A stretch of DNA of 64,000 nt from Canna indica (taxonomy: Eukaryota; Streptophyta; Magnoliopsida; Zingiberales; Cannaceae), in NCBI GenBank assembly GCA_034359265.1, contig CP136892.1, forward strand, positions 84,374,001 to 84,438,000, given 5' to 3'. The number at the start of each line of letters is the position of its first letter. Within the stretch, counting starts at the first letter, position 1. This document shows, one piece after another, positions 23,201 to 34,523 of the stretch. The position numbers were made by a program, and so were the translations under genes. The notes beneath the pieces are model-generated. The model did no database searches and was not told the origin of the DNA. It was given only the letters and a program-made list of their open reading frames with translations.

Positions 23201-23439
23201 CCTGAAATAATATTGTAAAAGTATGAACAATGGGTTAAAATTGTGATCACTTCTGTACTATGAATTAAAATAGAATAAAATTTAGTTCAGATCATAATAA
23301 AAAAAAAAGTAAATAAAATTATGAATCATTTTTAGCAATTAACCTTTATCAATATTAATTTCCTGTGTTTTATAATATATAATATCGCCAAACATACAAT
23401 TAACTTTAATTTGATGCCACGAGGCATGAGCTGACTCAA
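20256..23439. other. intergenic region downstream of the MAGL-like gene
   Basis: The MAGL-like 3'UTR runs for a few hundred bases. After that no gene is convincing. A minus-strand frame at 20891-21103 encodes a charged stretch (KALENEIKHLTKQYKQEG) but has no ATG and no recognised partners. A plus-strand frame at 22656-22910 starts only at a TTG. Confidence 0.4.
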
Positions 23440-23565
23440 CTCTTTCTATTTTTTAAAAAACAAAAATAGAAAGTCACAATAGGTGATCATATTAGGGATC
23501 GAATCCTAATTTTCTAGGCAATAATATAATAAGTTGTCACCAACTGGGCTACCCACAGTTGGCTC
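23440..23565 (-). repeat. SINE, family 2, minus orientation
   Basis: Read on the minus strand, A-box TAGCCCAGTTGG is followed about 40 bases later by B-box GGATTCGATCCC, the pattern of a tRNA-derived pol III promoter, then a tail ending in a T-run on the plus-strand left side. A second copy of the family is split at 28505-28563 and 29425-29467. Confidence 0.6.
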
Positions 23566-24113
23566 TGAGCTGACTCAACTCTTAGTTGGCAAGAAAATAT
23601 TGTAATTAATTAAATGATGATCACAATGGTGTTCATCTCCACTACATAAATATATTCCTTCTTCTCACAAGTTGGCCTTGATCACACCCTCAATTTGAGC
23701 CTTAATTTTCCACGCTCAATTGAGTCAATTGCTGTGATCAACAAATCACAAATGAATCCATTAATGAGCAACTGAGATCGCATAGAAAAACCTAATACTG
23801 TGTTATAATCAGAGCAAAAATTCTGAGCCACGAATAAGGTTTTGCATACATCACAGACTCCAAATTAAGAAAGACACAAGTTGGCTTGCACAAGCTGGAG
23901 AGATTCTTATTCAAGTGCAATTTGGAGTAGTCCTTGTTGGCTCCAACCCTACTCTACAACCCTATCACACCTTAAATTACAGCCTCCATGGGAAACATCC
24001 AAGCAGGAACATCTTCGAGTGTGGCCATGGTCCCCTTCTTCCCCCTTGTCCTTTACCCAGTAGACTTTTTTCTGTGGGGCATTATTCCAAACAGTTAACC
24101 TGCATTGATATTA
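23566..24113. other. upstream region of the 5-phosphatase gene
   Basis: No gene recognised. Overlapping short frames at 23881-24319 do not match any family. Confidence 0.35.
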
Positions 24114-24147
24114 CATGCATGCATGCATGCATGCATGCATGCATGCA
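24114..24147. repeat. CATG tetranucleotide tract (RY-type motif cluster)
   Basis: Eight and a half tandem CATG units, creating seven overlapping copies of CATGCATG, the RY element bound by B3-type factors. It lies about 140 bp upstream of the 5-phosphatase start codon and about 50 bp upstream of its TATA-like box. It may equally be a neutral microsatellite. Confidence 0.7.
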
Positions 24148-24196
24148 ATATTCTACTATTGTCACCTCATCTCTCCTTGTCGTCTTGCTTTTTAGC

Positions 24197-24203
24197 TATA
24201 TAT
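24197..24203 (+). promoter_or_regulatory. TATA-like box of the 5-phosphatase gene
   Basis: TATATAT, 86 bp before the start codon at 24289 and followed by a CT-rich leader. Position is suitable; function is inferred. Confidence 0.45.
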
Positions 24204-24288
24204 CACCCTCTCTTCCCTCTCTTTCTTCTCCTATTGCATTAGAGCGAGCTACTGACTCTCTCTCTGAGGAATTTCTTCAAACATCATC

Positions 24289-26656
24289 ATGCCGGAGAAG
24301 GAAAAGCAAGGAGAAGTGAGCAATTCTGTGCCTCTTGTTTCCCGACTTTTGTATCTCTTGAGTTATAATTTCCTGCGAGAATTCAGTACGTAGAACGATC
24401 ATCATCTTCGTGTGAGCAGGTCATGTGGCCTCGGCTGGTGGCGAACAAGCTGCTGAGGCGGCCCGTCGGGAGCAATTCCTTCGTCGCCGACTTCCCTTGC
24501 ACTGATTCGCCGCTCGAGTTTGCCAATCTCGAAGAGTTCATCGCTCAGAAGACACCTCACGGTGATCAAAAGGACACTCGCAAATACAAGTCTGTGTCGT
24601 TATCGATCTCTCTCTCTCTCCCATCTTTTTCTCGCTATTGGGTTGGTTCTAATTAATTAGGATCTCTGTAGGCTTTTTGTTAGCACATGGAATGTTGGCG
24701 GAATCCTCCCATCGGATGATCTGAACTTGGAGGACTGGTTGGACGTCAACGATAACTACTACGACATTTATGTTCTTGGGTATAATTCATTTCATATACT
24801 CTTGATTGAGATTGAGATTGAGATCGAGATCGAGATAAAAATTGCTTTTTTATTTGTTATATACTCTCCTCAGATTCCAAGAAATCGTGCCGCTTAGCGC
24901 GAAAAATGTGCTTGGGCCGGAGAAGAGAAGAATCCTTGCGCGGTGGAACTCCCTCATCAGAAGAACACTGAACAAGTCGTTCAACCACAGAGCTCGAAAG
25001 GAGCACAAGGCCGGGGAGAAGCAGCAGAAGGTGCACCCGTTCAAGGAAGGGAGCTCCGATGGCGGCTTTTCGCGGGACTTCCGGTGCATTGTGAGCAAGC
25101 AGATGGTGGGCGTTCTTGTGACCGTGTGGGTGAGGCGCGAGCTCCAGTGCTACATCCGCCACCCGAGCGTTTCCTGCGTTGGATGTGGCATCATGGGTTG
25201 CCTGGGAAACAAGGTCTGTAATCGAGCTATGTATGCTTGTGCCTTTATTCTTGATTAATTTTGGGATCTGGAGATGTTGATCTGGAACTCGGAAAGCTTG
25301 AGAATTTGAGTGTTGTGTGTGTGCAGGGTTCGATTTCGGTTCGATTTTGCCTGCACGAGACGAGCTTCTGCTTCGTGTGCTGTCATTTGGCTTCAGGAGG
25401 GAAAGAAGGGGCTGAAATGAACAGGAATTCTGATGCCATGGAGATCCTCTCAAGAACCTGCTTCCCAAGAGGTTCCTCTCTCGATTTGCCACAAAAAATA
25501 CTTGATCATGAGTAAGTAATCATAACTCATAAGATCTTTATCAACCTTCATGAATACAGTTGATGTTGTCTGACTTCCATTGTTCATCGACTCAATCGAC
25601 CAACTAATTGTCTATGACTGAACAATTGCATTCAATGAATCAACCAACTTCAGATCATGACATCATGTAGCAAAAAACAATACAAAGTTGATCTTATTCT
25701 TCACTATTTGAGGACAATAATTCATCTCATATCTTTATGGTTGGATTAATGCAGTCGAGTGATATTGCTTGGTGATTTGAACTATAGAATCTCTTTGCCT
25801 GAGGCCACCACCAGGTCCCTGGTGGAGCAAGAGAAATGGAACATGTTGTTAGATAAAGATCAGGTACTAGGTAACTCACTATATTGTGCACCATTCTTTG
25901 ATCTCTCTTCTCATTGAAGGCTCATATCTCTCTCTCTCTCTCTGTGTATACACTGGCAGCTCAGAGCAGAAGTCTCAAAAGGCAGAGTATTTGCAGATTG
26001 GCAAGAAGGTGTCATAACATTCTCCCCCACATACAAATACTACCCCAACTCGGACATCTATTATGGATGCATTGAAGGGCAAAAAGGCGAAAAAAGGCGA
26101 GCTCCTGCATGGTGAGTAGAGGTTTCATAGCTTAGCTGGTAAAGATCTTTGGTCTTGCAATGGAGTTCTGCCTTCATCACTAAGGGCACTATCTTCTTGT
26201 TGCTTGAATTATAAGGACATAGGATGAGAAGAAGATAAATTTGATATTATATCTGGTGCATACCGAATAAAAGATTTATCCAGTCAACTCTTGTTTTTTA
26301 TGCTACCTTGTATCTTATCATATTTGGTGAAACAAATGGATCATTGCAATTTTTGCACAAACATTATTGGCAAAAAATAATGAAGTTGGTGATGGTTTAC
26401 ATACAGGTGTGATAGAATTCTTTGGCATGGGGAAGGCATAAAGCAAAAACGATACGACCGGTGCGAATCGAGACTGTCCGATCACCGGCCGGTTCGAGCA
26501 ATTTTCACTGTCAATGTTGATGTGCCGCGGAGCTTGAACTCGCTACGAAGCTTCTTCTTCTCTGAAAGATTTCATCGGCTTACCGAAGAAAACGAATTGT
26601 TTGAGGATGATGAACAGATAAGGGGAGGAAGGTCAAGCATTCACATTGAGGCCTGA
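24289..26656 (+). CDS. IP5P: type I inositol polyphosphate 5-phosphatase
   Basis: Eight exons: 24289-24315, 24420-24589, 24672-24779, 24874-25213, 25327-25511, 25755-25863, 25960-26111, 26407-26656 (1341 bp, 446 aa). The enzyme removes the 5-phosphate from soluble inositol phosphates or phosphoinositides in signalling. The N-terminus ([11 protein letters not shown]) matches the plant group, followed by FVSTWNVGG (about 68-76), [17 protein letters not shown] (281-289), PAWCDRILW (362-370) and SDHRPV (388-393), the catalytic motifs of the exonuclease/endonuclease/phosphatase fold. All key blocks are intact. No WD40 extension is present, so it belongs to the short plant class. Exon 1 is only 27 bp and rests on splice logic. 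The donor of exon 2 (GTCTGT) is weak but frame-consistent. Substrate preference cannot be read. Confidence 0.88.
26124..26285 (+). repeat. tRNA-derived SINE in intron 7 of the 5-phosphatase gene
   Basis: A perfect A-box TAGCTTAGCTGG at 26129-26140 is followed by a degraded B-box (GGAGTTCTGCC) about 25 bases on. The body ends near the AGATTTATCCAGTC stretch. It sits in the intron of about 300 bp between exons 7 and 8. This is a third SINE type in the window. Confidence 0.5.
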
Positions 26657-28504
26657 TAGTTTGTGCCTACATTGACTATTATGAAAGAGATATAGTGATA
26701 TTTGGCTACATTTCCATGAATCTCAAGCCTCAGAAGAACATAATAAGCTTCTTCTTTTTTGGCTTTTTTATTTTATTCTTATAGATAGATAGATATTGGA
26801 TATATTTCTTCCATTTCAAGGGATTTTTAATTCCCTGTCTGTAAAGCAGAAGCTTTTAATTATTGAGTTCTTTTCTTCTTGTTAATACTATTGTTCTTCT
26901 ATATGACAGAAAAGAAAAATGCATGCAAAATCTGATGGTTTTGAAGTGGGTGGGTGGGGAATTGGACGAGTTGACTTTGTCTCCCTGCTTATGTTATGAG
27001 AATTGTTATTACATCCAACTGTAATTCAAAGCTGTGGTTGAGAGAGAGACTGAGGAGGATTTGTTGATATTCTAAGGCCTCAAATCTTTCACAGTTGTAT
27101 TCTAATGGTGTTGGTGGTGCTGGTTTGACCTTAAAAGCTCCATCAACTCATTGGATTTGGTCCCTCCTTCCTTTTACAATTGGTTGGATGCTTGTCCTCA
27201 TTTGATGTCTTTGTCATTGACAGCAAAGCAAGGCCAGGAATTTGGTTGGATTGTGGAATGGACATATTTTTCAAGGGTTTATCAGATAAAATGGATGCTT
27301 AAGGGGGTTATGCTGTCAAGTTGCTTGATGATTAAAACAACAGATTTGTTTAAAGTCTTGAGCATGTGGAAGTAGACAAGCAGCAAGTAGACAAGATGGA
27401 ATATCAAGTGAAGCAGAGGACATAATCCAAGGAAGCTTATGGACAATTAGTGTAAGCCAGTAATGAGTTTGGATCCAAATCTAATTTGACCCGACCCATT
27501 AACGCCCTAAGGACATTTAGAGCATGCTTGCTTCATAGTATAAGAGAGGATATTATAAGGATAGATTAATTGTTCGTTTAGTACGTGGATTAGAAGAAAA
27601 TATGAATAGAATAATATAAAATTGATATTATATTCGATGTACATCGAATTTAAAAAATTAATATTTAATCATCCATCATTTATTATCCAATTCAATCGTA
27701 TCTTATCTAATGAAGCAAACATACCGGTTAGAGTAACATGTGAAGGATAATTAGCTCCAATTTTTTGTACTCTTAGCTGTTATTTCCACTATCATTGGTG
27801 ACAATCAAATTACTAGTGAAATTACTAATTCACTAATGATAATTAGAGCTCGATAAAATAATTGGGCCATCAATTTTATGGGCTCAAACTATTACATTTG
27901 GTTCACAATAAATGATGTGAAAAGTACAATTTCTCACAAAGTAGAATTTTCCCCTATTATTTGATTGATACCAAGTGAGTAGAGGTAAGGTTGAAGGATG
28001 AGAACGAACTAACAACCACTGACACGCAACTTGCTATCTCGATGGGATCAAATTTGGAATCGAAAATAGAGGAGTAAATCGTGAATTAGTTTCTTTGGCA
28101 TCTAGAATAGGGCCATCAAGAATTTCTTTAAAATCATATATCCCATGAAAGATTTCTCTTATCGTATTCATTCATTTAAAGCTCATCTTTACTCATTCAT
28201 AAAGATTTCAGTGAGCTGGCAACCCATAGAAGTTGCATATCTCGTGCATAGAAAATACTTGAATGAGTAGAAAATTAATGAATATGGACAAGAAATGAAT
28301 GCATATGAATTCATGTTTATTAAACCTTAATTATTCACTCACTCATTATCCATATTTATTCATCTAAAGCTCATGTTCACTCATTCATAAAAATTTTCGT
28401 GGGCAAGCAACCCATAGAAGTTGCATTCCATAAACACATCGATGTTCAAATGGAAATTTATTACATAATGAGGTAAGATATAAGTGATATCTAAGACGCT
28501 GGTT
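26657..28504. other. 3'UTR and intergenic region
   Basis: Probable 3'UTR to about 26,830, then AT-rich intergenic DNA. A short imperfect duplication (GCTCATCTTTACTCATTCAT at 28181 and a near copy at 28369) is visible. No gene recognised; the frame at 27151-27375 shows no family. Confidence 0.4.
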
Positions 28505-29467
28505 TTTTAAACAAATATAGAAAGCCGCAATAGGTGACCATATTAGGGTTTGAACCCTATGGGTGTGTTTGGTTGGATGGAGTGAATTCATAAGGAATAA
28601 GAATATACAATGAATGAAATAGATGATGAATAATATTATTTTATTTGGTTGTCGACATTGTAAAATAGACTAAGAATAGAATTACTTTATTTGGTTAGCA
28701 TAAGAAATTGACAAGGAATAGAAAGTTAAATAATCAAAATATCCATCTTAATAAAACTGAATATATTTACTTTGTTTATTTAGCATAAGAAATAATTGAA
28801 TCTTCAAAAAATAACTATTAAAATATTATTTAATAATAAAATAATAATTATCTATTTAAGATATGCAATTATTAAAAATAATTTAACAATTTAATTTTAT
28901 ATTTATATTATAAATATTGAATGATAATATAAAAAATGATCAAAATGCTCTTCTAAAAATACAATATATTATATTATATTTTATTTCCACTAATAACAGC
29001 ATGACAAAAATATGGATTAATTTAAAATAATAAAAATGATTATTTATTTATTTTCATTAAAAAACTAAATCTTAAAAAATAATTATTAAAATAATATTTA
29101 ATAATAAAATAATAATAATTTATTTAAGATATACTATTATTAAAATTAATTTAATAATTTAATTTTTTATATTTTTATATAATTTTATAAATATTGAAAG
29201 ATAATATAAAAAAATATCATAAGGAATAGACACTGAATACTATTTCTTAGATTGATGTAAGAAATAGTATTTTCCATGCATAGAGAATAGTGTTCCTTAT
29301 CTATTCCTTATGATCCAACTATTTTTTATTTTTTTGTCTATAAGTTACAACCAAATAAGAAAATAAGTGGGACATGTGGGATAGTATTTCATTTTTCTTT
29401 TATTTCATACAATCAAACACTACATAGATCTGTAAACAACATACAAGAGGTTGCCACCAAAATGATA
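28505..29467. repeat. SINE family 2 copy interrupted by a MITE
   Basis: 28505-28563 matches the B-box half of the SINE at 23440-23565 (AGGGTTTGAACCCTA; neighbouring AATAGGTGACCATATTAGG). 29425-29467 matches its A-box half (ACAACATACAAGAGGTTGCCACCAA). Joining them restores the order seen in the other copy. The interrupting element is annotated separately. Confidence 0.6.
28563..29427. mobile_element. MITE of the GTGTTTGGTTG terminal type
   Basis: The left end GGGTGTGTTTGGTTGGATG and the right end CATACAATCAAACACTAC are inverted repeats with mismatches. The interior is AT-rich with related internal blocks (AAATAATTATTAAAATA-like at about 28800 and 29070) and no coding capacity. The target duplication could not be fixed; TA is possible. 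Confidence 0.6.
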
Positions 29468-30147
29468 TCTACTAACGCTAGTGAAATAACAACACTTTCA
29501 ATCAAAATCCATACAAAATCAAATTAAAAAAGGATAATTCGATTATATATTTGTTGATCAAATATTTATTTTGATGCTTCTTAAAAAATAATTTATGAAA
29601 AATAAATTTTTTTATAAAAAAATTACTTCTCTTAGAATATAGAGTGACCGTCAATGGATGAAAATGTGTATCACCTTCTGATTTACTTTCACATCAAGAG
29701 TTCATAAAAAATACGTGTCGATTCATAAAACTTGATAGTTGATGATCACACTATTTAGTTGAATCAACACATTATTTTATTTTTTTATTTTATCATTTTA
29801 TTTGTAGTATGATGAACAAATTGAAGAGGAGGATGAGACTTAATATTATGGAGAAATGGTCAAGTAGCATGACTTTGTGGTCTCAACCATTAATTTATAT
29901 ATTGATTGCCAACCCTAATTAATTCAATTGATTAAGCACACTACTCTACATGCAATAATTAGCAACTCAGATGAACTGACTAGCATTCCTTTAATTAATA
30001 CTTTGGATTTTGACAAAAAAAATATATGGAATTAACCATAAACCAAGTCTACATGCACGCAATTCAACTCAATTAAACAACACATCTCGACATGCATGCA
30101 TGCAATTCAATCTCTCCTCCTTTAATCTTCATCCATCTACTCGTTGC
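29468..30147. other. downstream region of the ZF-HD gene
   Basis: AT-rich DNA; nothing recognised apart from the expected 3'UTR of the minus-strand ZF-HD gene at the right end. Confidence 0.35.
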
Positions 30148-30624
30148 TCACGGAGTCACGGTGGCCTCCGTCGGCGCCGCCGTGCTGCTGCTCTTGTGGT
30201 TGTGCATCCACACCTTGAACACCTGCCGCGTCACCCCGATCTCCCCGCAGAACTCGTCCACCTCGGCGCCGCGGCCCTTCGGGATCCGCCACCCGATTCT
30301 CTCCGCGAAGCTGGACATCCTCGCTTTCTGCTCCTCCGAGAACCGGGTCCTCGGCCGCCGCCGAGAGTCCGGGGTCTCCGGCGCCGCCTGCAGAAGCAGC
30401 CGCCGCGCCCCCCCGGCGCCGCCGCCGATCCCCGCCGCCGCGGTCGAGTACACCTTGCGGTGGAAGTTCCTGTGGCACCCGCAGGCCCCACACTGCAGGT
30501 TCCCGAGATCGGCGTCCTCCTCCGGGGTGAACTCGCAGCAGCCGTCGGAGGCGAACCCCCCCAACCTCGCCGCGTGGTTCCGCAGGCACTCCCGGTACAC
30601 CTCTCTCAAGCTCTCGTTCTCCAT
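30148..30624 (-). CDS. ZHD: zinc-finger homeodomain (ZF-HD) transcription factor
   Basis: Single exon, 158 aa, start ATG 30624-30622. The ZF-HD dimerisation finger spans residues 9-56 (YRECLRNHAARLGG, GCCEF, CGACGCHRNFHR), with conserved Cys13, His17, Cys45, Cys48, Cys50, His51 and His55. A Gly/Ala/Arg-rich linker follows, then the homeodomain from about 88 to 145 (RPRTRFSEEQKARMSSFAE, GWRIPKG, VTRQVFKVWMHNHK). Plant ZHD proteins bind DNA in the nucleus as homo- or heterodimers and act in development and stress responses. The protein is short for the family but has both domains complete. The gene is intronless, as is typical, and strongly GC-rich against its AT-rich surroundings. A longer in-frame extension to 30804 crosses the TATA box and is rejected. 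The 252-codon plus-strand frame over it is a shadow. Confidence 0.92.
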   Translation of the reverse strand: MENESLREVYRECLRNHAARLGGFASDGCCEFTPEEDADLGNLQCGACGCHRNFHRKVYSTAAAGIGGGAGGARRLLLQAAPETPDSRRRPRTRFSEEQKARMSSFAERIGWRIPKGRGAEVDEFCGEIGVTRQVFKVWMHNHKSSSTAAPTEATVTP

Positions 30625-30667
30625 TTCCCTCCTCCGCCTTCTCTCGCAAAGAGAGGTCGGCCGGCAC

Positions 30668-30675
30668 ATTATATA
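30668..30675 (-). promoter_or_regulatory. TATA box of the ZF-HD gene
   Basis: TATATAAT on the minus strand, 44 bp upstream of the start codon. This predicts a very short leader of roughly 15-20 nt. Confidence 0.55.
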
Positions 30676-31801
30676 CTGCTCGGAAGACCAGTTGAAATTA
30701 CATGTACGGTCAAGCGATGTGCTACTATTTACGAGAGTGCCACTGCAGTTGACAGTGATGAGGGTTAATTTCAATTTGACCCTGTAGTTTACATTGTTTA
30801 ACATTCTGACCCTTATTTCTCCTAATTAAATCCAATATGATGTCTGTCTTATACTCTTATTGGCAAATATTACCTACCCACATGGGAATATAAAATTATA
30901 AAATTGTAGGGGCGAAAATGAAAATTATAATCCACCGGATTCCTAATCTTGGATATGGGGAGATATGTTCGCATTAATGGCGTTAACGTGGCAAGTTTTG
31001 GCTTTTTAGGAGGAGGATTAGAATGTAATAATTGTTATTTTAAATGCTAAACTGCATTGCAGTGAAAGAATTCCTTAAATTATAATAATAAGATTATATG
31101 TAAGGAAATTAAAACTCCGGATTTAAATTAATTGGATTAAACTGCTAAACTTTGATGGTTTTCAATGTAATCTATTGGCGCAAATTCCACTCTCAAGAGA
31201 GATTGAATTTTGTATTCATTAATGCAGCTGGCCGGCTTTTGGGATTACATTCTAATTTTTACGGTTAATTTGGACGTATATATAATAATTAATTAAAGGA
31301 AATGTGGAAGCAAATCATGAGATGTATTATATAATTAGTAATTAATTAAAGATAGTTAAATTAATCACGTTCAGTTTATGAGATGGATTTAATATAATTG
31401 ATTTTTTTGGTTTAGTTTGAATCTTTTCCCCATTGACCAAATAATTGGAAGATTGAAACGTATGGCAAAGTGGTAAATAATTGGTAGTTGGAGGTGAATA
31501 TGCCTGGCGTTGGAGGAGCTCGCACTCTCCTGGTTCATGAATTGATCTTTCTTTACAAATTTGAACCGGCCGGTTTGGATCCATTATTAGACCAACCGGC
31601 CATCTTTTGATTCAATTGGACCGGTTCAATCGGAAAAATAAGTTCAGACAAAATTTAAATGTAAAAATGTTTGATATATCGACTTGGATTTTATATCGAA
31701 TATTATTTATATAATCCGGTCTTGATCAAATTGGTTTTTTATTTAGCCTAATTTAAATATTATACCACGTGGCATCATATGAGCGCCCATGAAAGATGTA
31801 C
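30676..31801. other. promoter and upstream region of the ZF-HD gene
   Basis: AT-rich. At about 31563-31635 several ACCGG or CCGGTT blocks form short palindromes (AACCGGCCGGTT). No gene recognised. Confidence 0.35.
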
Positions 31802-32092
31802 AGAAAATCATAACTTTTTATCCCTATATTTTTTTAGAATTTTAATTTTAATCATTATAATTTTAAAATTTTATTTACCCCCACTTTATTTTTGTTTAAA
31901 ATTTAATTCATACCGTCACATGAGGTCTAAACGGAGTTAACGTAAATAACAAGTGTTGATTGGATATTGATGATGTGGAGTATGCGGATATCAACTCTTT
32001 AGAAAAATAGTATGTCGATTAAAATTAAAATTTTGTAAACTATGATATTAAAATTAAAATTTAAGTAAAATATAAAGATCAAAAGTATAATT
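31802..32092. repeat. foldback MITE-like element
   Basis: AGAATTTTAATTTTAATC near 31836 is mirrored by ATTAAAATTAAAATTT near 32046, and the ends AACTTTTTATC and GATCAAAAGTAT also pair. The same terminal theme (a colour-word-like TTTTTGGTCC and TTTTAATCCTC) appears in the better copy at 32604-33220. Confidence 0.5.
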
Positions 32093-32603
32093 TTTTTTTT
32101 AAATATATATAAATTCACGTGATATTTTTTAATTTATTTATAAATAATTATAAGATTTAATATTTTATTTAAAATATTAATTAATTTATAAATAATTCAC
32201 ATGTAGATATACAATGCTACTTCGTGGATCGGTCTAAGGGCTCCTCAAGCCGGCTCCCTACACCTAAAATTTTAAATTGAACTAGCCTGATTCATTCAGA
32301 ATATTGGCTAATTCTTTGGTTTAATTCATGATATTGACTAATACTTGTAATGACTAAATTCTTTCTGATCTCAATGAAAATTTAATATTCATGTAGTTTT
32401 CTAAGGTTTGGAATCTGAATTTTAATTTTAATGTCTCGCTCAATTAGCTTATGCAACAAACACTAATCAAAATATTCATTAATTTATTTTTTTAATTATG
32501 ACATGATTTAATAGATCATTAATTATTTTAAGGGAAATGATATTATCTATAAATAAATTAGAAGATATCTTGTGAATTTTTTAAATATTTTTTAGAGAAA
32601 ATA

Positions 32604-33220
32604 ATATTTTTGGTCCTCGTAGTTTGCTTGAATTTTGATTTTAATCCTCATACTATATTTTTTTAAAGAGTTATTCCCTGTAAATAGGGGTGGAAACAGG
32701 CCAGGTCAGGCCAGGCTTTCGCCTTAACAGGCCATGCCTTTATAGTAAAAAATTGGCATGGGCCTGGCCTGTGATCTATTTACGAAGCATCTTCCAATAT
32801 AAAATATATTTATAAAATCTACTTTCAATATAAAACATGTTTATAATAATATTATATATTTATATATACTATAACCTTAACAGGTCACAAATCGGTCTAT
32901 CAAGCTTAATAGACTTTAAATTGAGCATGAGTTTGGTCCGGTAAGAAAACATGCCTATTTCAAAGCTTGACCCTATTTTTTTAAAAATAGGCCAGGCCAC
33001 AGGCCCTTCGCAGACCGCCTTGCCTATTTTCACTCCTACCTATGTAATTCACGTCAGCAATGTACACTCAACACTTGTTATTCACGTCAATTTCGTTTAT
33101 GTCTCATGTGATAGGAATCAAATTCTAAACGAAAATAAAGTGTGAGGACTAAAATAAAAATTTTAAAATTACCAAGACTAAAATTAAAATTTCAATAAAT
33201 TATGGACCAAAAAGTATAAA
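32604..33220. mobile_element. foldback MITE containing a second MITE
   Basis: The left arm (ATATTTTTGGTCCTCGTAG and on) pairs with the right arm ending TTATGGACCAAAAAGTATA. Arms are about 80 bp. The element at 32685-33038 lies between the arms, so the outer element is older. Confidence 0.6.
32685..33038. mobile_element. hAT-type MITE, TAGGGGTGGAAA family, copy A
   Basis: Termini are TAGGGGTGGAAACAGGCC and its imperfect complement at the right (GCCTATTTTCACTCCTA). It shares termini and interior words (GGCCAGGCC, TTTCGCCTTAA, TTTAAATTGAGC) with the element at 34524-35135. Flanking 8-mers (CCTGTAAA and CCTATGTA) match at only five positions, so the target duplication has decayed or the end is mis-set. 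Confidence 0.65.
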
Positions 33221-33731
33221 GTTAAAAATAACCTATCATATATTCATATATAGATTGATGTTGTTAGATAAACGTGCGTGCATGCCATTTTATGGGAGTT
33301 TGTTTTCATTATATAAATAACATAACGTAACGAGAACTATTTAATTAAATGGAATACTATATATTTGTTAAATAGTCCGAATTAATTTAGGAATGCATGG
33401 AATATTGAAATCGATCGAACAAGCACCTAACTAGCGGTACATTTTTTTAAACAAAGATAACAAATTACATAATTATGAATCCTAAATTTTTATATAATAT
33501 ACAAAATATTATCACCCATAGTTGGTCATATGAAAATATAAGTATTTAAAATATGATTTCACTAGAAATTAATTTAAAATCTCTCAATTTTTTATAAATT
33601 TTTTATCCACCGATCTAACTCATCTTTTTCATAAAAATACGACTCAAATATAAATTGAACTCATTACCTACCAGCTAGCTAGCAGTACACTTGAAAGAAC
33701 ATGCATGCATGTGTTTGAAATTGTGGACACA

Positions 33732-33738
<7 letters not shown>
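33221..33738. other. AT-rich intergenic stretch
   Basis: Nothing recognised beyond short AT-rich runs. Confidence 0.35.

Positions 33739-33794
<56 letters not shown>
33739..33794. repeat. (AT)n microsatellite
   Basis: An uninterrupted AT dinucleotide tract of about 55 bp. Similar tracts are at about 34286-34322, 45301-45359, 47341-47383, 53843-53869 and 55686-55708. Confidence 0.9.
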
Positions 33795-33797
<3 letters not shown>

Positions 33798-34007
33798 TTC
33801 AAATTAAGCATTAAAATTAATGGTGGTTCATGAACTTGAGCATTAAAATTAGCGCTAGCACGTGAACAAATATTTTACTATAATGTCAATATATATAGTT
33901 TGTATGCACGTTAGGAATCATGTTTCCTATTATGCGAACAAGGGAAGAAGAAATATATACGCTGTTGGTTCCCCCCACATGTTCATTATTAATAATAATT
34001 ATTTTTA

Positions 34008-34185
34008 AAAAAAATAATTTTATAATATAATTAATATAAAATATACATGCACACAACGCATTACAACATAACGCATTACAAAATATACACAAATATGAAA
34101 AAAAAAATGCACAAAATATTAAAATAAAGAATCGAACAAAAAATCTACTGATAATCTACCCAAATATTACTATCACTTGAGTACG
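34008..34185 (-). repeat. SINE-like repeat, family 1, minus orientation
   Basis: On the minus strand it reads CTCAAGTGATAGTAATATTTGGG, TTTGTTCGATTC, TTGTAATGCG and TTATAAAATTATTTT, the same order as in the other family-1 copies. It is more diverged. Confidence 0.5.
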
Positions 34186-34285
34186 GCTTAGTTTCTCTAT
34201 TTATAAATCAAAAAAAGTATTTAAAAAATAAAATATATATTAATATATGTTACAGTTAAAAGTACTATATATTCACATTATAATA

Positions 34286-34325
<40 letters not shown>

Positions 34326-34523
34326 CTTTAAGTTTTGAGTTTTGAAATGTAGATAGCTATATATCACCTGGCCCATTTTTTTTAAAGAAAAAAGCTCGAC
34401 TCATTTATTAATATATATTTCACATTTATGTATAGATTCTCATTAATATTTAAGATTCAATAAAGAAGTGGATGGAGGAATTTCTTCTGGATAAAGGAGG
34501 CAATGCGTTGTTCATCTCATAAG

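Noticed and set aside
30010..30768. 252-codon plus-strand frame (and other frames) over the ZF-HD gene
   Set aside because: Arg/Pro-rich product of GC-rich antisense reading. The minus strand encodes complete ZF-HD domains.
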